Positions 45,864-57,782 of a stretch of DNA of 64,000 bases are shown in pieces. How positions within the stretch are numbered: position 1 is the stretch's first letter; each line of letters begins with the position of its first letter. The position numbers and the translations under genes were made by a program. Origin of the DNA: Omphiscola glabra. Its lineage: Eukaryota > Mollusca > Gastropoda > Lymnaeidae. The DNA lies in contig OZ024802.1 of the NCBI GenBank assembly GCA_964017045.1, forward strand, positions 24,925,793-24,989,792. The letters are read 5' to 3'. Under the pieces are notes generated by a model, which searched no databases, had not been told where the DNA came from, and was given only the letters and a program-made list of their open reading frames with translations.

Positions 45864-46049
45864 CAGAGGCGTAGCAACGGCTTGGCATTGGGGCAGTTGC
45901 CAAGGGCGCCGGCCTGGGCCTGTTTAAAAGGGCGCCGCTAAATCTCTAATTTTTAAATTTTTATTTAAATAAATATTTCACTTTTATCCTCGATAACAAA
46001 AAAAGTTAATAATTAATGATATTTAAATATATTTCATTTAACTCTCAAA

Positions 46050-47690
46050 AGACGAGAGATTGAAAATCGATACCTATTTGTCACCAACAATCCAGAATGA
46101 ATTTATTTGTTTGTTATCAGCGAAAGTACAAAGTGAAATAATAAAAGAAATTCAAGAAGCTAAATATTATAGTATAATATTTGATAGTGTCCGGATGTAT
46201 CGCACAAAGACCAATTAACTGAAATTATTCGGTATATAAAATTGTCAGATAAAGAATATACCATTGAAGAGAGGTTCGTTGGTTTCATAAACACAACAGA
46301 AAAAACAGGAGAAGGAATTGCCTTGGAAATTAAAGCAGCATTAATTCAAAATGGTTTATCACTTGAAGATGTACGTGGCCAAGGTTACGATAATGGGGCC
46401 AACATGGCAGGGAAGTACAAGGGAGTTCAAGCCATACTTCAAAAAGAGAATCCACTTGCTCGGTATATCCCGGGTTGTGCACATAGTCTTAATTTGGTAG
46501 GTGTGCACGCGGCCAGCATTGATGCAGATGTTGTGACATTTTTCGGCACTATATAGGCATTGTATAATTTTTTCTCCTCGTCAACCAGTAGATGGAAAAA
46601 AATATCCTCGGTCACGAAATCAGCCTAAAGAAGCGTACGGACACAAGATGGTGTTCCAAAGCAAATTCTGTAAGTGCTGTATATGAGCAACTGGAGCAAA
46701 TTACTTGGTGACGCATTATCTGTTGCTAAATCATTGCACCGTCAAAGCAATAGTTACAAGTTCATTGCGTTTATAACTATTTGGATTTTGATATTGGAAA
46801 AAATAAACAAAGTCAATTTAGCACAACAAAAAAAAACATGATATTTATCGATCATCGTTGTTAATAAAAGAACATTTAAATGACTTTGAAGATCTAAGAA
46901 CTAACGAAATCTATAACATTTTTGCCAAAATTGAAAAAAAACGTGTATTAAAATGAAAATCGAGCCAGTTCAAAAAAGGAAAGCAAAACGAAAACGAATG
47001 CCAGGAGAGCATGCTGAAGATGAAGGACCTAACTTGGATAAATTCAAAATTTCTTGTTTTGCAATCATTGACGCAAAAATGTTGCAGCTAAAAGACACAT
47101 TTGTTTCTCTGAAAAATATAGCATAAGACTTCAATTTTCTGACTGGTAAAGCGTTTCAATCTTTTGCAATGAAAGATTTAGAATCTAAAGCTGTTCTATT
47201 ATCAGGCAAATATCCTGAAATAAATAAAGAGCAATTTATAATTGAAATAAAATGCTTTAAACACCAACTGATTGAACTATTGCAAAACAAAAAAACCCGA
47301 TGACATGTTTCATTTAGATCTTCTAAATGTTCTCACTACATGGGAATTGCAAGAATCGTACCCGAATATCAAACGAGCTCTGAAAACATTTCTTACAATG
47401 CCAACCACAGTAGCCACACAATGCCAACCACAGTAGCCACACAATGCCAACCACAGTAGCCACACAATGCCAACCACAGTAGCCACACAAGGCCAACCAC
47501 AGTAGCCCCTGCTGAAAGGAGTTTTAGCAAAATAAAGATTATCAAAAATTACTTGAGATCGACGTCAGGTCAACAACGCACGTCATCTCTAGCTCTTCTT
47601 TCCATCGAACGTCGACTTACTCGTCAAATAAACTTCGATGAAATAATCCCTAATTTTGCAAACATTAAAGCAAGAAAAGTTAAGCTTTGA
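46050..47690 (+). pseudogene. hAT (ZMYM1-like) transposase, broken
   Basis: Fragments appear in order. An N-terminal part with GQGYDNGANMAGKYKG and CAHSLNLVG lies in the open segment 46242-46556. A YNFFSSSTSRWK segment follows a stop. The C-terminal dimerisation part near 47500-47690 has AERSFSKIKIIKNYLRS and ends at TGA 47688-47690. Several stops and frameshifts intervene and a 23-bp array interrupts the C-terminal half, so it cannot make active transposase. Confidence 0.85.
47405..47505. repeat. 23-bp repeat inside the hAT transposase, about 4 units
   Basis: AGCCACACAATGCCAACCAC units sit just before the dimerisation codons. Twenty-three bp is not a multiple of three, so the expansion shifts the frame. 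Confidence 0.9.
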
Positions 47691-47693
47691 GCC

Positions 47694-48255
47694 TTTGATA
47701 TAGGACATAGGAGTGTATCGGTGTAGTGTTATAGGACACAGGAGTGTATCGGTGTAGTGTTATAGGACATAGGAGTGTATCGGTGTAGTGTTATAGGACA
47801 CAGGAGTGTATCGGAGTAGTGTTATAGGACATAGGAGTGTATCGGTGTAGTGTTATAGGACACAGGAGTGTATCGGTGTAGTGTTATAGGACACAGGAGT
47901 GTATCGGTGTAGTGTTATAGGACACAGGAGTGTATCGGTGTAGTGTTATAGGACATAGGAGTGTATCGGTGTAGTGTTATAGGACATAGGAGTGTATCGG
48001 TGTAGTGTTATAGGACATAGGAGTGTATCGGTGTAGTGTTATAGGACATAGGAGTGTATCGGAGTAGTGTTATAGGACATAGGAGTGTATCGGTGTAGTG
48101 TTATAGGACATAGGAGTGTATCGGTGTAGTGTTATAGGACATAGGAGTGTATCGGTGTAGTGTTATAGGACATATGAGTGTATCGGTGTAGTGTTATAGG
48201 ACTTAGGAGTGTATCGGTGTAGTGTTATAGGACATAGGAGTGTATCGGTGTAGTG
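47694..48255. repeat. 31-bp minisatellite inside the hAT element, 18 units
   Basis: The unit begins ATAGGACATAGGAGTGTATC and starts a few bases after the transposase stop. Units are almost identical. It makes up about one fifth of the transposon. Confidence 0.95.
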
Positions 48256-48646
48256 TTACTTAAATTTACTTTTAATTGTGAGTTTCTATCGTTATGTATG
48301 AGATAGTGAGTATGACACATTGACACTATTGTTTCTCTTTATAATACATGAGACTGTAAGTATTGCTGTAGTCTTTATTAACGCAGCAATATTCAGTTGT
48401 ATCCACCAATTTATTTGGTATTATTTAGTAAATAATAAACTGTAAATTAGTATTGTTCCTGCCTTTTGCATTTTTTAAATCCACGTTGTATGTCAGACTA
48501 CGTAATTATTGTAATAAAAAAAATAAGAGAAATTCTCAATTATTTTTTCTAACAATTGAAAAAGTCGCAAAGCTGAAACTTGTCAATTTATCAAGGGCGC
48601 CAAAAATAAATTTGCCAAGGGCGCCAAAAACCCAGTTACGCCTCTG

Positions 48647-48654
48647 CACCTAGA
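48647..48654. repeat. 8-bp target site duplication, right
   Basis: CACCTAGA immediately follows the hAT right terminus. Confidence 0.9.
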
Positions 48655-49380
48655 GTCGGAATTAATTCATGTTAGTCTTAAAGCGTCATCAATAAAAGAT
48701 GAGTTCCATTTCTTTTTATGAGTTTTTATTCCTTGAGAGTCTCTGACTTCCATTGTTCGTTCTGTGATTTAAGTTGATTTCTCTATGTCCACCCTTGTTT
48801 TTCCTGTGTCTTTCGCTGAGTCATTTGTGACGTCTGTTGGTCTCTTTGTGTCTTCAGTCGGTCTTTACGCGTCTTCATTTGGTCTTTCTTTGAATTCATT
48901 CGTTTTTTTTTTGTTTTTTTTTTGTCTTCAGCTGGTCTCACTATGTCTTCTGTTTCGTCAGAGACAGGAATTTCATTTTCTTCATGAATGATCTCCTCCC
49001 GTTTGGAAATATATGTGTTGAATTTTTGTTGTAAGTTTGAAGCTATATTTTGTAAAGTTCCACAAGAGGCGATGGTCTCCATGTTGTGATCAAAAGAACA
49101 TTTCTGTGGTATTGAACCAGTGACGTCATCTGTCAAAAAGTTAAAATTTAAAAAAATTTTAAAACAATATTATACATTATTTATCTAATCGTCCCAAAAA
49201 AATGATCTATAAATAGATCTATAAATAGATCTATACATATAAATGTTAGTCTTGATTTTGACTCTTCATTTATCAGGCCTAATATCTCATCATTTAAGTC
49301 AAACTGAGTGCCTTACCTTGGGTCGTTCGGGTCACGGGCGTCGACTTGGCCAATGCTAACAATGTTACAATCAAATACAT

Positions 49381-50265
49381 TCTCAAAAATGTTAACGGGG
49401 AAACCAAAAATGTGTTTACTTTGTAACAGCGATTTAATCGTCCCCGGTTTCTGATTCTTATTGAAAAATGTCTCGACATTTGTAGTTTATGTGTACGTAT
49501 TTTTTTTTTACCCACAAACATATATTTAATCATGTTCAGATGTAAAGATATCTTAAGTTGTCACGTGCAGAATAAAAAATGTATCAATTTAATTTTTAAA
49601 TATTTATCGAAAATAGCATTTTTATTACAAAAATTTCAGTTGTAAAAAAAAGACACCTCATATTTATATGGTTCAGTGAATTAATAGAAGGTAAAAGAAG
49701 AGGAAATGATGTCACTTTGTCGTCTCTTTGTCTTTTGCTTCTTGCACCTGGAATTAAGGTTCACTATCCACTAATGGCGTTTTTTTGTGTGCAATTTTTA
49801 ATAGATGCAACATTTATTTTATTTTTAAATCAAGAAAGTGTCATTTTTAATTAAACGCTGCACAGATTTCATCGATTGGAGACTAAGTGGAGACCATTTA
49901 TTATCTCATGTATTTGTTATTTTTAAAATTCGTCTCTCAGTATCAAGTCAAGAAAAACAAAAAGAATCACGAAGTCTGTCATACACAATGGCTTGTTTAC
50001 AATTCACTAGGTAATTATCTTCGTTGTGATGAAATATAAATCGGGTCTAGCAGCAACGGCGCCAGCACGATTCTTCATCAACTGCATTAGAAAACACAAA
50101 AGTTTTTCTGATGACGCAACAATAGGAATCGTGGCGTCTGCTCATTTAAAATGTCCACTTCAGTATGGTACCATTATACGCTGGATATTTTAAAATCACG
50201 ATATTGTTAAATTCTACTAAAGGCGTAGCTAGGGTTAGTGCCAACACGGGGGGGGGGGGGGGCAA
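49381..50265 (-). other. 5' flank of copy 3, duplicated elsewhere
   Basis: 49381-49870 matches the flank of copy 2 at 57061-57525, and 49870-50240 matches 62785-63150. At about 50222 both copies enter GGCGTAGCTAGGGTTAGTGC-like text, a probable hAT end inserted before the duplication. It may hold an old promoter. Confidence 0.7.
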
Positions 50266-50389
50266 GATTCCCGGATACATTAACTATTTCCTTAATTATA
50301 GTCCTGGAATTTTTTTTATCTACTATAGCAGCATTTACCAAACTGTATAGTTTTGGTACAATATTCCTTTTTTTTTTAATTCGCGGTAG

Positions 50390-50475
50390 TTACGTATAAT
50401 GACATGTATTATATAGTCACATATAACGAAATGTATTATATAGTCACATATACGTTCATTTTTATTATAGTCACA
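50390..50475. repeat. Three-copy repeat of about 30 bp
   Basis: TATTATATAGTCACATATAA recurs three times with decay. Confidence 0.7.
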
Positions 50476-50699
50476 TAGTGTTAAAATATTCAGACCATCT
50501 CTCTAGTACTTTACCCCTTTCCGTAATTAATTATCCATCATTGCTCTGACACATTTGAGTTCATGCTTGCTATCCATTCTTTTCGTCTTTTATCTTCATG
50601 TCCATTCCTCTAATCTTTATCTCTCTTGAAAAGTCTTCTATTTCTTTTAGTTTAGCCTTTTCCCCATTCCCTTTTTTTTCTTCCTACACATTTTCTTGC

Positions 50700-51010
50700 A
50701 TTTCAATCTAGCTCTATTGTATACCTGTCTTGTGTTTCCATCTAGCTCTATTGTATACCTGTCTTGTGTTTCCATCTAGCTCTATTGTATACCTGTCTTG
50801 TATTTCCATCTAGCTCTATTGTATACCTGTCTTGTATTTCCATCTAGCTCTATTGTATACCTGTCTTGTATTTCCATCTAGCTCTATTGTATACCTGTCT
50901 TGTATTTCCATCTAGCTCTATTGTATACCTGTCTTGTATTTCCATCTAGCTCTATTGTATACCTGTCTTGTATTTCCATCTAGCTCTATTGTATACCTGT
51001 CTTGTATTTC
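50700..51010. repeat. 34-bp minisatellite, 9 units
   Basis: The unit begins TTGTATTTCCATCTAGCTCT; two left units have TGTGTTTCC instead. Otherwise perfect. Confidence 0.95.
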
Positions 51011-51493
51011 CAATTCCCTTTTGTATCAGGGTGATTCGTGCTTTGTTTCTTCCTTCGAAAGTCTCTCAGCATTCATAATCAAACCTGCCTACTCTACATT
51101 CAGTTTGCTGAAATCCTACTGCTATTTCTGCTGATCTTTTCATGGCATTTTTTTTTATCCTTTTCCACTGTTCATTTATGTTGTTTTCGGTGTTTATTTC
51201 CTTCCTGTGATGCTTCTGGCTATGCTTCTACTTCATTCTGGTCAGCGGTAAGCTTTTGCAGTTAGTGGGTCTTAGTGGTAAGATTTTGGTAATCATGTTT
51301 TTTTTCTCTTTGATTTCGTTTCACTGTGTATCATGCTTATGCTCTACTTTTATTTTTAACCTTTACAAGTAGATTGGTTAGGATTAACTCCAACCGGCGA
51401 GTTTCATTTAAATGTAGGCCTAAATTTGTGTAGAAACTTGATGCTGCTGACTGACATCCCTTTTCCTGGAGCAAAGTTTATGAGTTGAATCCC
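51011..51493. other. No gene seen
   Basis: AT-rich unique sequence without recognisable exons. Confidence 0.5.
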
Positions 51494-51634
51494 ATTGGTC
51501 GCCTAAGACCATCTGAAAACGCATATACTCTACAGTTATGAAGCGGGGAAAAAAATAATTTTGTGGCTTCGGGTCGCCACAACATGAGGAACTGTATTAA
51601 AGGGTCGCGGCATTAGGAAGGTTGAGAACCACTG
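51494..51634. mobile_element. hAT-type MITE, left-truncated
   Basis: It carries GGTCGCCTAAGACCATCTG and GGGTCGCCACAACATGAGG, matching the element at 18992-19180, and ends GAGAACCACTG. The left terminus is missing. Confidence 0.7.
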
Positions 51635-52689
51635 ATGTAGACTATTCTTGCCAATACTTGGCATCAACACCATTTCATCCCCTATTTTAGAATTAAAGTT
51701 GCCAATCTCTATTTTAATGTCACTTGTCGTCGCCTCATCATAGATTTTTTTTTCTCCAGCGTCTCATAAAAAGGATTCTTTTATCTGACCTTCTGTATCT
51801 TCGATAGAAGCAGAAATATTTATAAATGTTATATCAAACATTTTACCCCCGCCACGCAAAGAGCGCAAATCTTTCATTCTCTTGTTAAAAACCTGTGACG
51901 TCACCAAAGGGCTTATTTCTTCACGGTAAATCCTGTTCCGAGTGTGTTAGTGACGTTGTCACCACAAAATATGGTGTAGTCTTTTGTCTTGAGAGTGGTG
52001 TTGTCAATACAAAATATGGTGTAGTCTTTTGTCTTGGGGATGTCTGTATTTTTTCATCAAATTTTTCCGCAGTGCAGGAATGGAGAATTCATTTAAAGAA
52101 TTAGTTAAATAACACACGATTTTTAAATAGTTATCTGTTTCTATAGATATAAAGAATATTTTTTCAAAGATATAGATATAGAGAATATCTTGTCAAAGAT
52201 ATAGATATATATATATAGTTTTGGTGGATGGAGTGAGTAGGAATTGTCCATTAATCATGCTCATAATCATTTATTTTACGAGTATGAAAGGACATCAAAA
52301 TCCGAGTCATAGTCAAAATCAAATTGAAGATCGGTATACTTAGATAATTATCAATTTACAATAGTTTCGTTTTTTAAAAAAAACACCTTTACAAACATTT
52401 AATGAGCACGACCAAGGTTGTATATGTCACTAATCTTTAGCTGACAGTTGCAAGTGGAAGAAACGAAAAAATCTCATCTGATCACGGCATGGACATATAG
52501 TCCTATATTAATATAGGGTTTGGGATTTTCACAAAAATGTATCCTTGAAAATATGACAAATATTCCATACAAATTTTTCGATGGAGAGTTCTGTCCACTT
52601 AAAATGAAAACTCTTTTTTTTTTCCCGAGGCGGCACATTTAAACGACAAGAGAAAGAGAGTAAGTTGTCCGAAACTGCAAGGTTATAGA
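51635..52689. other. No gene; short duplication
   Basis: ATGGTGTAGTCTTTTGTCTT occurs at 51970 and 52017. AGATATAGATATA simple repeats lie at 52140-52215. No recognisable exon. Confidence 0.5.
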
Positions 52690-53470
52690 GATCATCTTAA
52701 TGACACACATACATAGACGGGTGGATTCAAGCAGCACAACTAGACCAATGGAAGATACGAAGCGACCGAAATGAAAGCACTGAGAAAACGGAACACGGCA
52801 CACGGTGACAATTTACCGGGGGGGGGGGGGGTGGACAAACGATACTCAAGTAATGAAGTCTGAGAACTGGGAAAGGAACTCAACTTTAATTGACAATGTT
52901 TTGACACTAATGAAAAAAAACGATGACGTTATTCCTTCCTTAAAATGTTTGCTGTGTATCGTATGAGATCTGCTGGTTGCGTGGAGATGTTACCGTATGA
53001 GATCTGCTGGTTGCGTGGAGATGTTACCGTATGAGATCTGCTGGTTGCGTGGAGATGTTACCGTATGAGATCTGCTGGTTGCGTGGAGATGTTACCGTAT
53101 GAGATCTGCTGGTTGCGTGGAGATGTTACCGTATGAGATCTGCTGGTTGCGTGGAGATGTTACCGTATGAGTTCTGCTGGTTGCGTGGAGATGTTATCGT
53201 AATCGTTCTGCTGGTTGCGTGGAGATGTTATCGTAAGCGTTCTGCTAGTTGCGTGGAGATGTTACCCTGACATAATTTCTTCCAAAGTTCCGATCAATCA
53301 GATAATGTCAAAATTTCTGGAAGCCAATTTTTAAAAACAAAATGTTCTATAATATCTCATTAATTTGATGGAAACTTACTATGAAATCGATATTTGGAGC
53401 ACTCCACTTCAACAAACAGATTCGTGAACAAATGATCACAAAAAGCCACTGACAAGGCTATTTCGTCATA
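52690..53470 (+). pseudogene. Copy 4 of the SMB-like family, internal relic
   Basis: Text equivalent to copy 1 appears in order: CCAATGGAAGATACGAAGCG (heptad region), GAACTCAACTTTAATTGACA (KWNSTF codons), the SMB-like codons turned into an array, CCCTGACATAATTTCTTCC, and CAGATTCGTGAACAAATGAT (DRQIRERM codons). Stops and indels are frequent, and no exon 1 or C-terminal region was found. Confidence 0.75.
52960..53265. repeat. 34-bp minisatellite made from the SMB-like codons, 9 units
   Basis: The unit contains GATCTGCTGGTTGCGTGGAG, which aligns to the codons for LCWMYGD in copy 1 at 43250-43275. First units are identical and the last three diverged. Thirty-four bp breaks the reading frame. Confidence 0.9.
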
Positions 53471-54072
53471 ACTATTTCGTGAGCTATTCCCGAAATAGAA
53501 AATCCACTAAAAGAGGGAGTCAGACGCTTAGCGAGGATCGGTAGTTGGGGATATTAGAGTGTTATTACACCATCCCGACACCTGAGATATTATGATGTAA
53601 ATACACCATCCCGATGCTTGGGGGGGGGGGGCATAAAGAATTTTAGCTCATCGGCTCTCTGACGCCATTTCATATTTTTACACATTGACTAACACATTTA
53701 TATTTTTATTACATAGTTTTTAATAAATATTACATATCTAAAAAAATAGATTAAAAATAGCATTAAAACTGTACAATAAAGTAGATTTGATAAAAAGAAA
53801 GTTTTAAATATATTTTTAATTTTAAAAAACAACAACAAACAAACAAAAAACAACAACAAACAAACAACAAAAAACAGCCACGTAAAGAACGCTACAAAGA
53901 CAGGAAAACGTGCTTAATAAGATATTAAATGATGGATATATGCATTGCTAATTCTTATTAATTTTCTGGAGAAAAAGACTTTTTCTACATAATGCATTCA
54001 CACATCAAATTATTTATTTCAAACAAAATTGTGTGCCGTGTATGTAAGATGTCCAGTGCATGACGACAGACA
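53471..54072. other. 3' side of copy 2; no gene
   Basis: It holds a poly(G) run at about 53619, an AACAAACAAAC-type stretch at 53830-53875, and AT-rich sequence that partly matches copy 1's 3' flank. Confidence 0.55.
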
Positions 54073-57060
54073 TTAAACAAAAACAAACAACGTCATTTGT
54101 ATGACAAGAAGACTTGACAAATAGAAACAGTTGTTCAATGAGAGGTTCTCAACACACCAAGCAACAATCACTTTGTCCAGTTTTGCAGCTTTAAAAATAT
54201 TCTCGCTGCTCAACAAAAGGTCGTACCAAAATGGCCCCGTCGGAAATCTGACAAGCTGGTCATCTACGACATAAAGACGTTTATTTATAGAAACGACTGA
54301 CCATTCATTGACCATGATCTTCTGTCCCTCCGGACATCCTCGGGCGTGTGACGTCATATCCACCTCTTGTAGATCGTCGTACGTCTCACTTCCAGGGAAT
54401 GGATTTTTCCACTCTACATACTGCTCTTTGTTGGATAAAAAAGCGTATTGGATAATGCTATTGAAATAGACAGCTGAAAGTTCGTCAATTCTTCTATTTA
54501 AGAAATAATCTAACCATTGATAAAATGAATGTTCAACTCCCCCCTGTTCAAATGTAATCGTTATGCAAGCATCAATATCAAAATCTGGATTCTCCCTGGC
54601 TTCTCTCTTCATTAAATGACACGAATTGAGGCGAGTAATATTTCCTTTCGTAAAGGCTTTAGCTTTCAAACCATCACAGACGTAAGAAATTTCATGATCA
54701 GATTCCATGGATGTAAACAGCTGCCGAATATTGTTCAAAAGTCTGTTGTATTCAGAACTATTTGAGCAAAGTCTGTGACCCATTTGAACTGTCACTGATA
54801 ATTTTTTATACTTGACATTTGCAAAGTAAACTGTCTGTTCTATTAGCCGAGTAACTACTTTATTACGTCTTTCTAGCTCATTCGATCCCAAGAACTTTTG
54901 TTCCCAAACAGCTGTAAGATTTATTTTTTCAAAGGTAGATGTGTTGTTATCATTGACTGTATCACTCAAGCCGAACGCTGAACTCTCCAACAGAGGAATT
55001 GAAAAAATCTCCGGTATTGACTCCACATTGAAGACATTCACGAAGGCAAAACTTAGTTTGATTTGATGCTCATCACGGATCAAAGGTAGATAACTGAGTT
55101 TATATTCTAACTGTTGGTTGCCGGTCTTGTTTAGACGAGGACATACAATGGAGTTGCCAGTAAGGTTACACATCTCAGGAATCGGTTCTGTGCATTTCCC
55201 GTTAATAAACTGCATGTCTTCTGGACAGTTCGGTACAACACATGTATTGTAAAACACAACAAACACCTGGTGCTCTGGACATGACGTCATTTGGCCAGGC
55301 GCTTTCTTGGAAATGTCAAAGAAATCAAACACATTAAGAAATACGCTTTGATAAGACAACTCTTTGAGATCAACTTTATTTAAGGAAAAGGGGCACGAAT
55401 TTTTATAACACGCCAAGACCATCTCAAAAAGATTTTTAGCGTCGTCGTAACGCGGGGATGTCCTTAACTTGTCAGAATTAGCAATAATTAGGCAGTGCGG
55501 GTTTTTGTACACGTTTCCCGTTGTAGTCTCGGCAACGACATATGTGTACTTTTGACACATGGCGTACCAAATTTGATCAAGCTTTATTGTTACACCACGT
55601 GGGTTGTCGTTTGTGGAATACTTCTTGCCATTCATAGGAATTGGATCGAATATCTCAACGCAAAATCGGGTCACGTAAAAAAACAAGATGGAAAATTTAC
55701 ATGAATTCAGACTCATATATTCACTGAACGATTTATGTGAAAGAAGTATATCTTTGTCCATTGATTTTTTATGTATACTTGCATTCCTACCAATGTTGCA
55801 TATCATTTTTGTCGTCATGGGCGCTTCATTTCGTATGTCAAACCCATTACATACAGCACAGAATATGTTATAGAAACTATGCTTTGAAAATGGAATGTGT
55901 TGAAGATGATCCAATGGAATTCTCTGCGGCTTCTCACAGCGGTGGACGATGTCTTCTTTTGTTAAACTTACAAACACACTGGCGCCGTAAAGACTGTTTC
56001 CTTTTATTTGCCTGTACACAAAATCAAATTTTGACCGAATAAATTCCGCACGGCTGCACTTTGTGACCATTCGCTCACGTAATTGTCGGTCAACTAAAAC
56101 ACAGCTGGACAACTGAATCATGTGTATGTCGTAGAAGGTTTCAACTAATTCATCGACATGCTCCAACCTTTGAACTGTGGCTTCTAGAAATGAGGAAAAA
56201 TTCTGAGTTATGGGAAATTTGTTTGAGTAAAAGTCAGGGCAGCAATCTCCATACATCCAGCAGAGATAACCACGTGTACAGTAAAGCTCCGAAGTAAAAC
56301 GAATTAATGATTTCGTTCGACCCGTTAGTCTCAAAAGATCATCAATAAAAGTTGAGTTCCATTTCTTGTTCTCAGTTCTCATTCCTTGGGGATCTTTTGT
56401 TGTTTCTCCCGTAACGTGTCCTTTCGTACCCTTCAGTGCTCTGTCTGTGTCTTCCATTAGTCCAGCTCTGTTTTCCATTGTTCTGTCTGTGTCGTACGTT
56501 CGTCTAGCTCTGTCTTCCTTTGTTTTGTCTGTGTCTTCAGTTGCTCTCTCTGTGTCTTCAGTTGCTCTCGCTGTGCCTTCATTCGGTCTTTCTGTGTCTT
56601 CGGTTGGTCTTTCTGTGTCTTCAGTTCGTCTCGCTATGTCGTTTGTTTCGTCAGAGACAGGATTTCCATTTTTTTCATTAATGATCTCCTCCTGTTTGGG
56701 AATATGTCTGTTGAATTTTTGTTGTAAGTTTGAAGCAATACTTTGTAACTTTCCACAAGAGCCGATGGTCTCCATGTTGTGATCAAAAGAACATTTCTGT
56801 GGTGTTGAGCTAGTGACGTCATCTGTCAAAAGGTGTAAAATTAAAACAATGTTTTTAATATTTTACATTATTCATCAAATCGTCCCAAGCAAATATATCT
56901 ATAAATAGATCTATAAATATAAATGTTAGTCTTGATTTTGACTCTTCATTTATCAGGCCTAATATCTCATGACTTAAGTCAAACCGAGTGCCTTACCTTG
57001 GGTCGTTCGGGTCACGGGTGCTGACTTGGCCAACGCTAACAATGTTACAATCAAATACAT
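54073..57060 (-). CDS. Secreted/anchored SMB-like Cys-rich protein, copy 2 (2 exons)
   Basis: Exon 1 is 57060-56997 and exon 2 is 56822-54073; the 174-bp GT-AG intron joins in phase 1, giving 937 residues. The signal peptide is the same as copy 1 (MYLIVTLLALAKS). The heptad region is shorter (residues about 66-135). The YGDCCPDF motif, CAVCNGF and the CPEHQ/CPEDMQ cluster are kept, and much of the C-terminal half is identical to copy 1. It ends directly after the hydrophobic LVIQMTLFVFV, so a GPI signal is possible, whereas copy 1 continues for about 20 residues. The reading frame is intact over 2.7 kb, which argues for selection. Function unknown. Confidence 0.85.
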
Positions 57061-57525
57061 TCTCATAAACGTTAACGGGGAAACTAAAAATTTGTTAAAG
57101 TTTGTTACAGGGATTTAATCGTCCCCAGTTTTAGAATCTTATTGAAAAATTTCTCGACAATATTTTGTTTGTTTGTTAGGTCAAGTTGGAAGCTTACATT
57201 TCATCATGTTCCGAAAGTAAAGAGATCTTAAGTTGCAATGTGAAGAAAAAAAATTACAGAATATTTTTTAAATCTCTATCGAAAATAGCATTTTATATAC
57301 CAAAAAAATTCACTTAAAAAACACTCACCTCATATTTATGTGGTTCAGTAAATAAATTGATGGTAGAAGAAGAAGAAATGACGTTACGTGATACATTGTC
57401 GTTGCTTTGACATTGATTCCTACAAAAGGAATAAATGATCGCTATTCACTAATGGCTTTTTGTTTTTTGTTTTTTATTTTGCAATTTTTAATTTTAATTC
57501 AAGTCTGCACAGATTTTTCATCAAT
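57061..57525 (-). promoter_or_regulatory. 5' flank of copy 2 with TATA-like box
   Basis: Similar to the flanks of copies 3 and 1. A minus-strand TATATAAAA lies near 57290-57299. About 200 bp between the ATAAATATGAGG text and the coding start is retained here and in copy 3 but deleted in copy 1. Promoter function is inferred. Confidence 0.4.
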
Positions 57526-57738
57526 TATGCATTTAACGTTATTTTTCATACTTTCAATTTTTAATGACATAAAAATGACGTGATTTAAAAGCTTCTTAAT
57601 TTTAATGAGATCAAATAATCTGCGTGATGGTGTAAGAGTGGTGGGGGGAGGGGGTGTAGCTGGCTTCAAAGCAAAAAAGAAAAAAAGTTATATGTTTATA
57701 CACAATCCAGCATTAGTTGAATATACACACTATGGGAC

Positions 57739-57777
57739 CACTGATTGGGCGTGACATTTCCATACACCCAATCAGTG
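57739..57777. other. Perfect 11-bp hairpin at a LINE 3' end
   Basis: CACTGATTGGG and CCCAATCAGTG flank a 17-base loop. The stem sits just past the stop codon of the LINE fragment. Conserved 3' stem-loops are known in some LINE clades as RT recognition sites. Confidence 0.55.
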
Positions 57778-57782
57778 TGGCG

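Larger units (their letters stand above)
45864..48646 (+). mobile_element. hAT transposon, 2.78 kb, with decayed transposase
   Basis: The termini are CAGAGGCGTAGC and the inverse of CAGAGGCGTAAC, so 11 of 12 bases match, with a perfect 8-bp target duplication CACCTAGA. Both subterminal regions carry GGGCGCC motifs. The interior encodes ZMYM-like hAT transposase fragments on the + strand. Two tandem arrays have grown inside. The N-terminal zinc-finger region is missing or unrecognisable. Confidence 0.92.
45795..49380 (-). pseudogene. Copy 3 of the SMB-like family, split by a hAT element
   Basis: Exon 1 (49317-49380) is intact and encodes MYLIVTLLALAKS. Exon 2 starts at 49129 after a 187-bp intron and follows copies 1 and 2 until A-runs near 48900-48925 shift the frame. 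Homology continues past the heptad region to the hAT insertion (45864-48646) and resumes on its other side (45795-45855) at the codons for the SMB-like motif, where it stops. About two thirds of the gene, including the C-terminus, is missing. Confidence 0.85.

Noticed and set aside
48783..49136. 117-residue minus-strand frame as a separate gene
   Set aside because: It is the start of exon 2 of pseudogene copy 3, running out of frame after A-run indels.
55495..56042. Plus-strand frames opposite copy 2
   Set aside because: Antisense shadows of the intact copy 2 exon.
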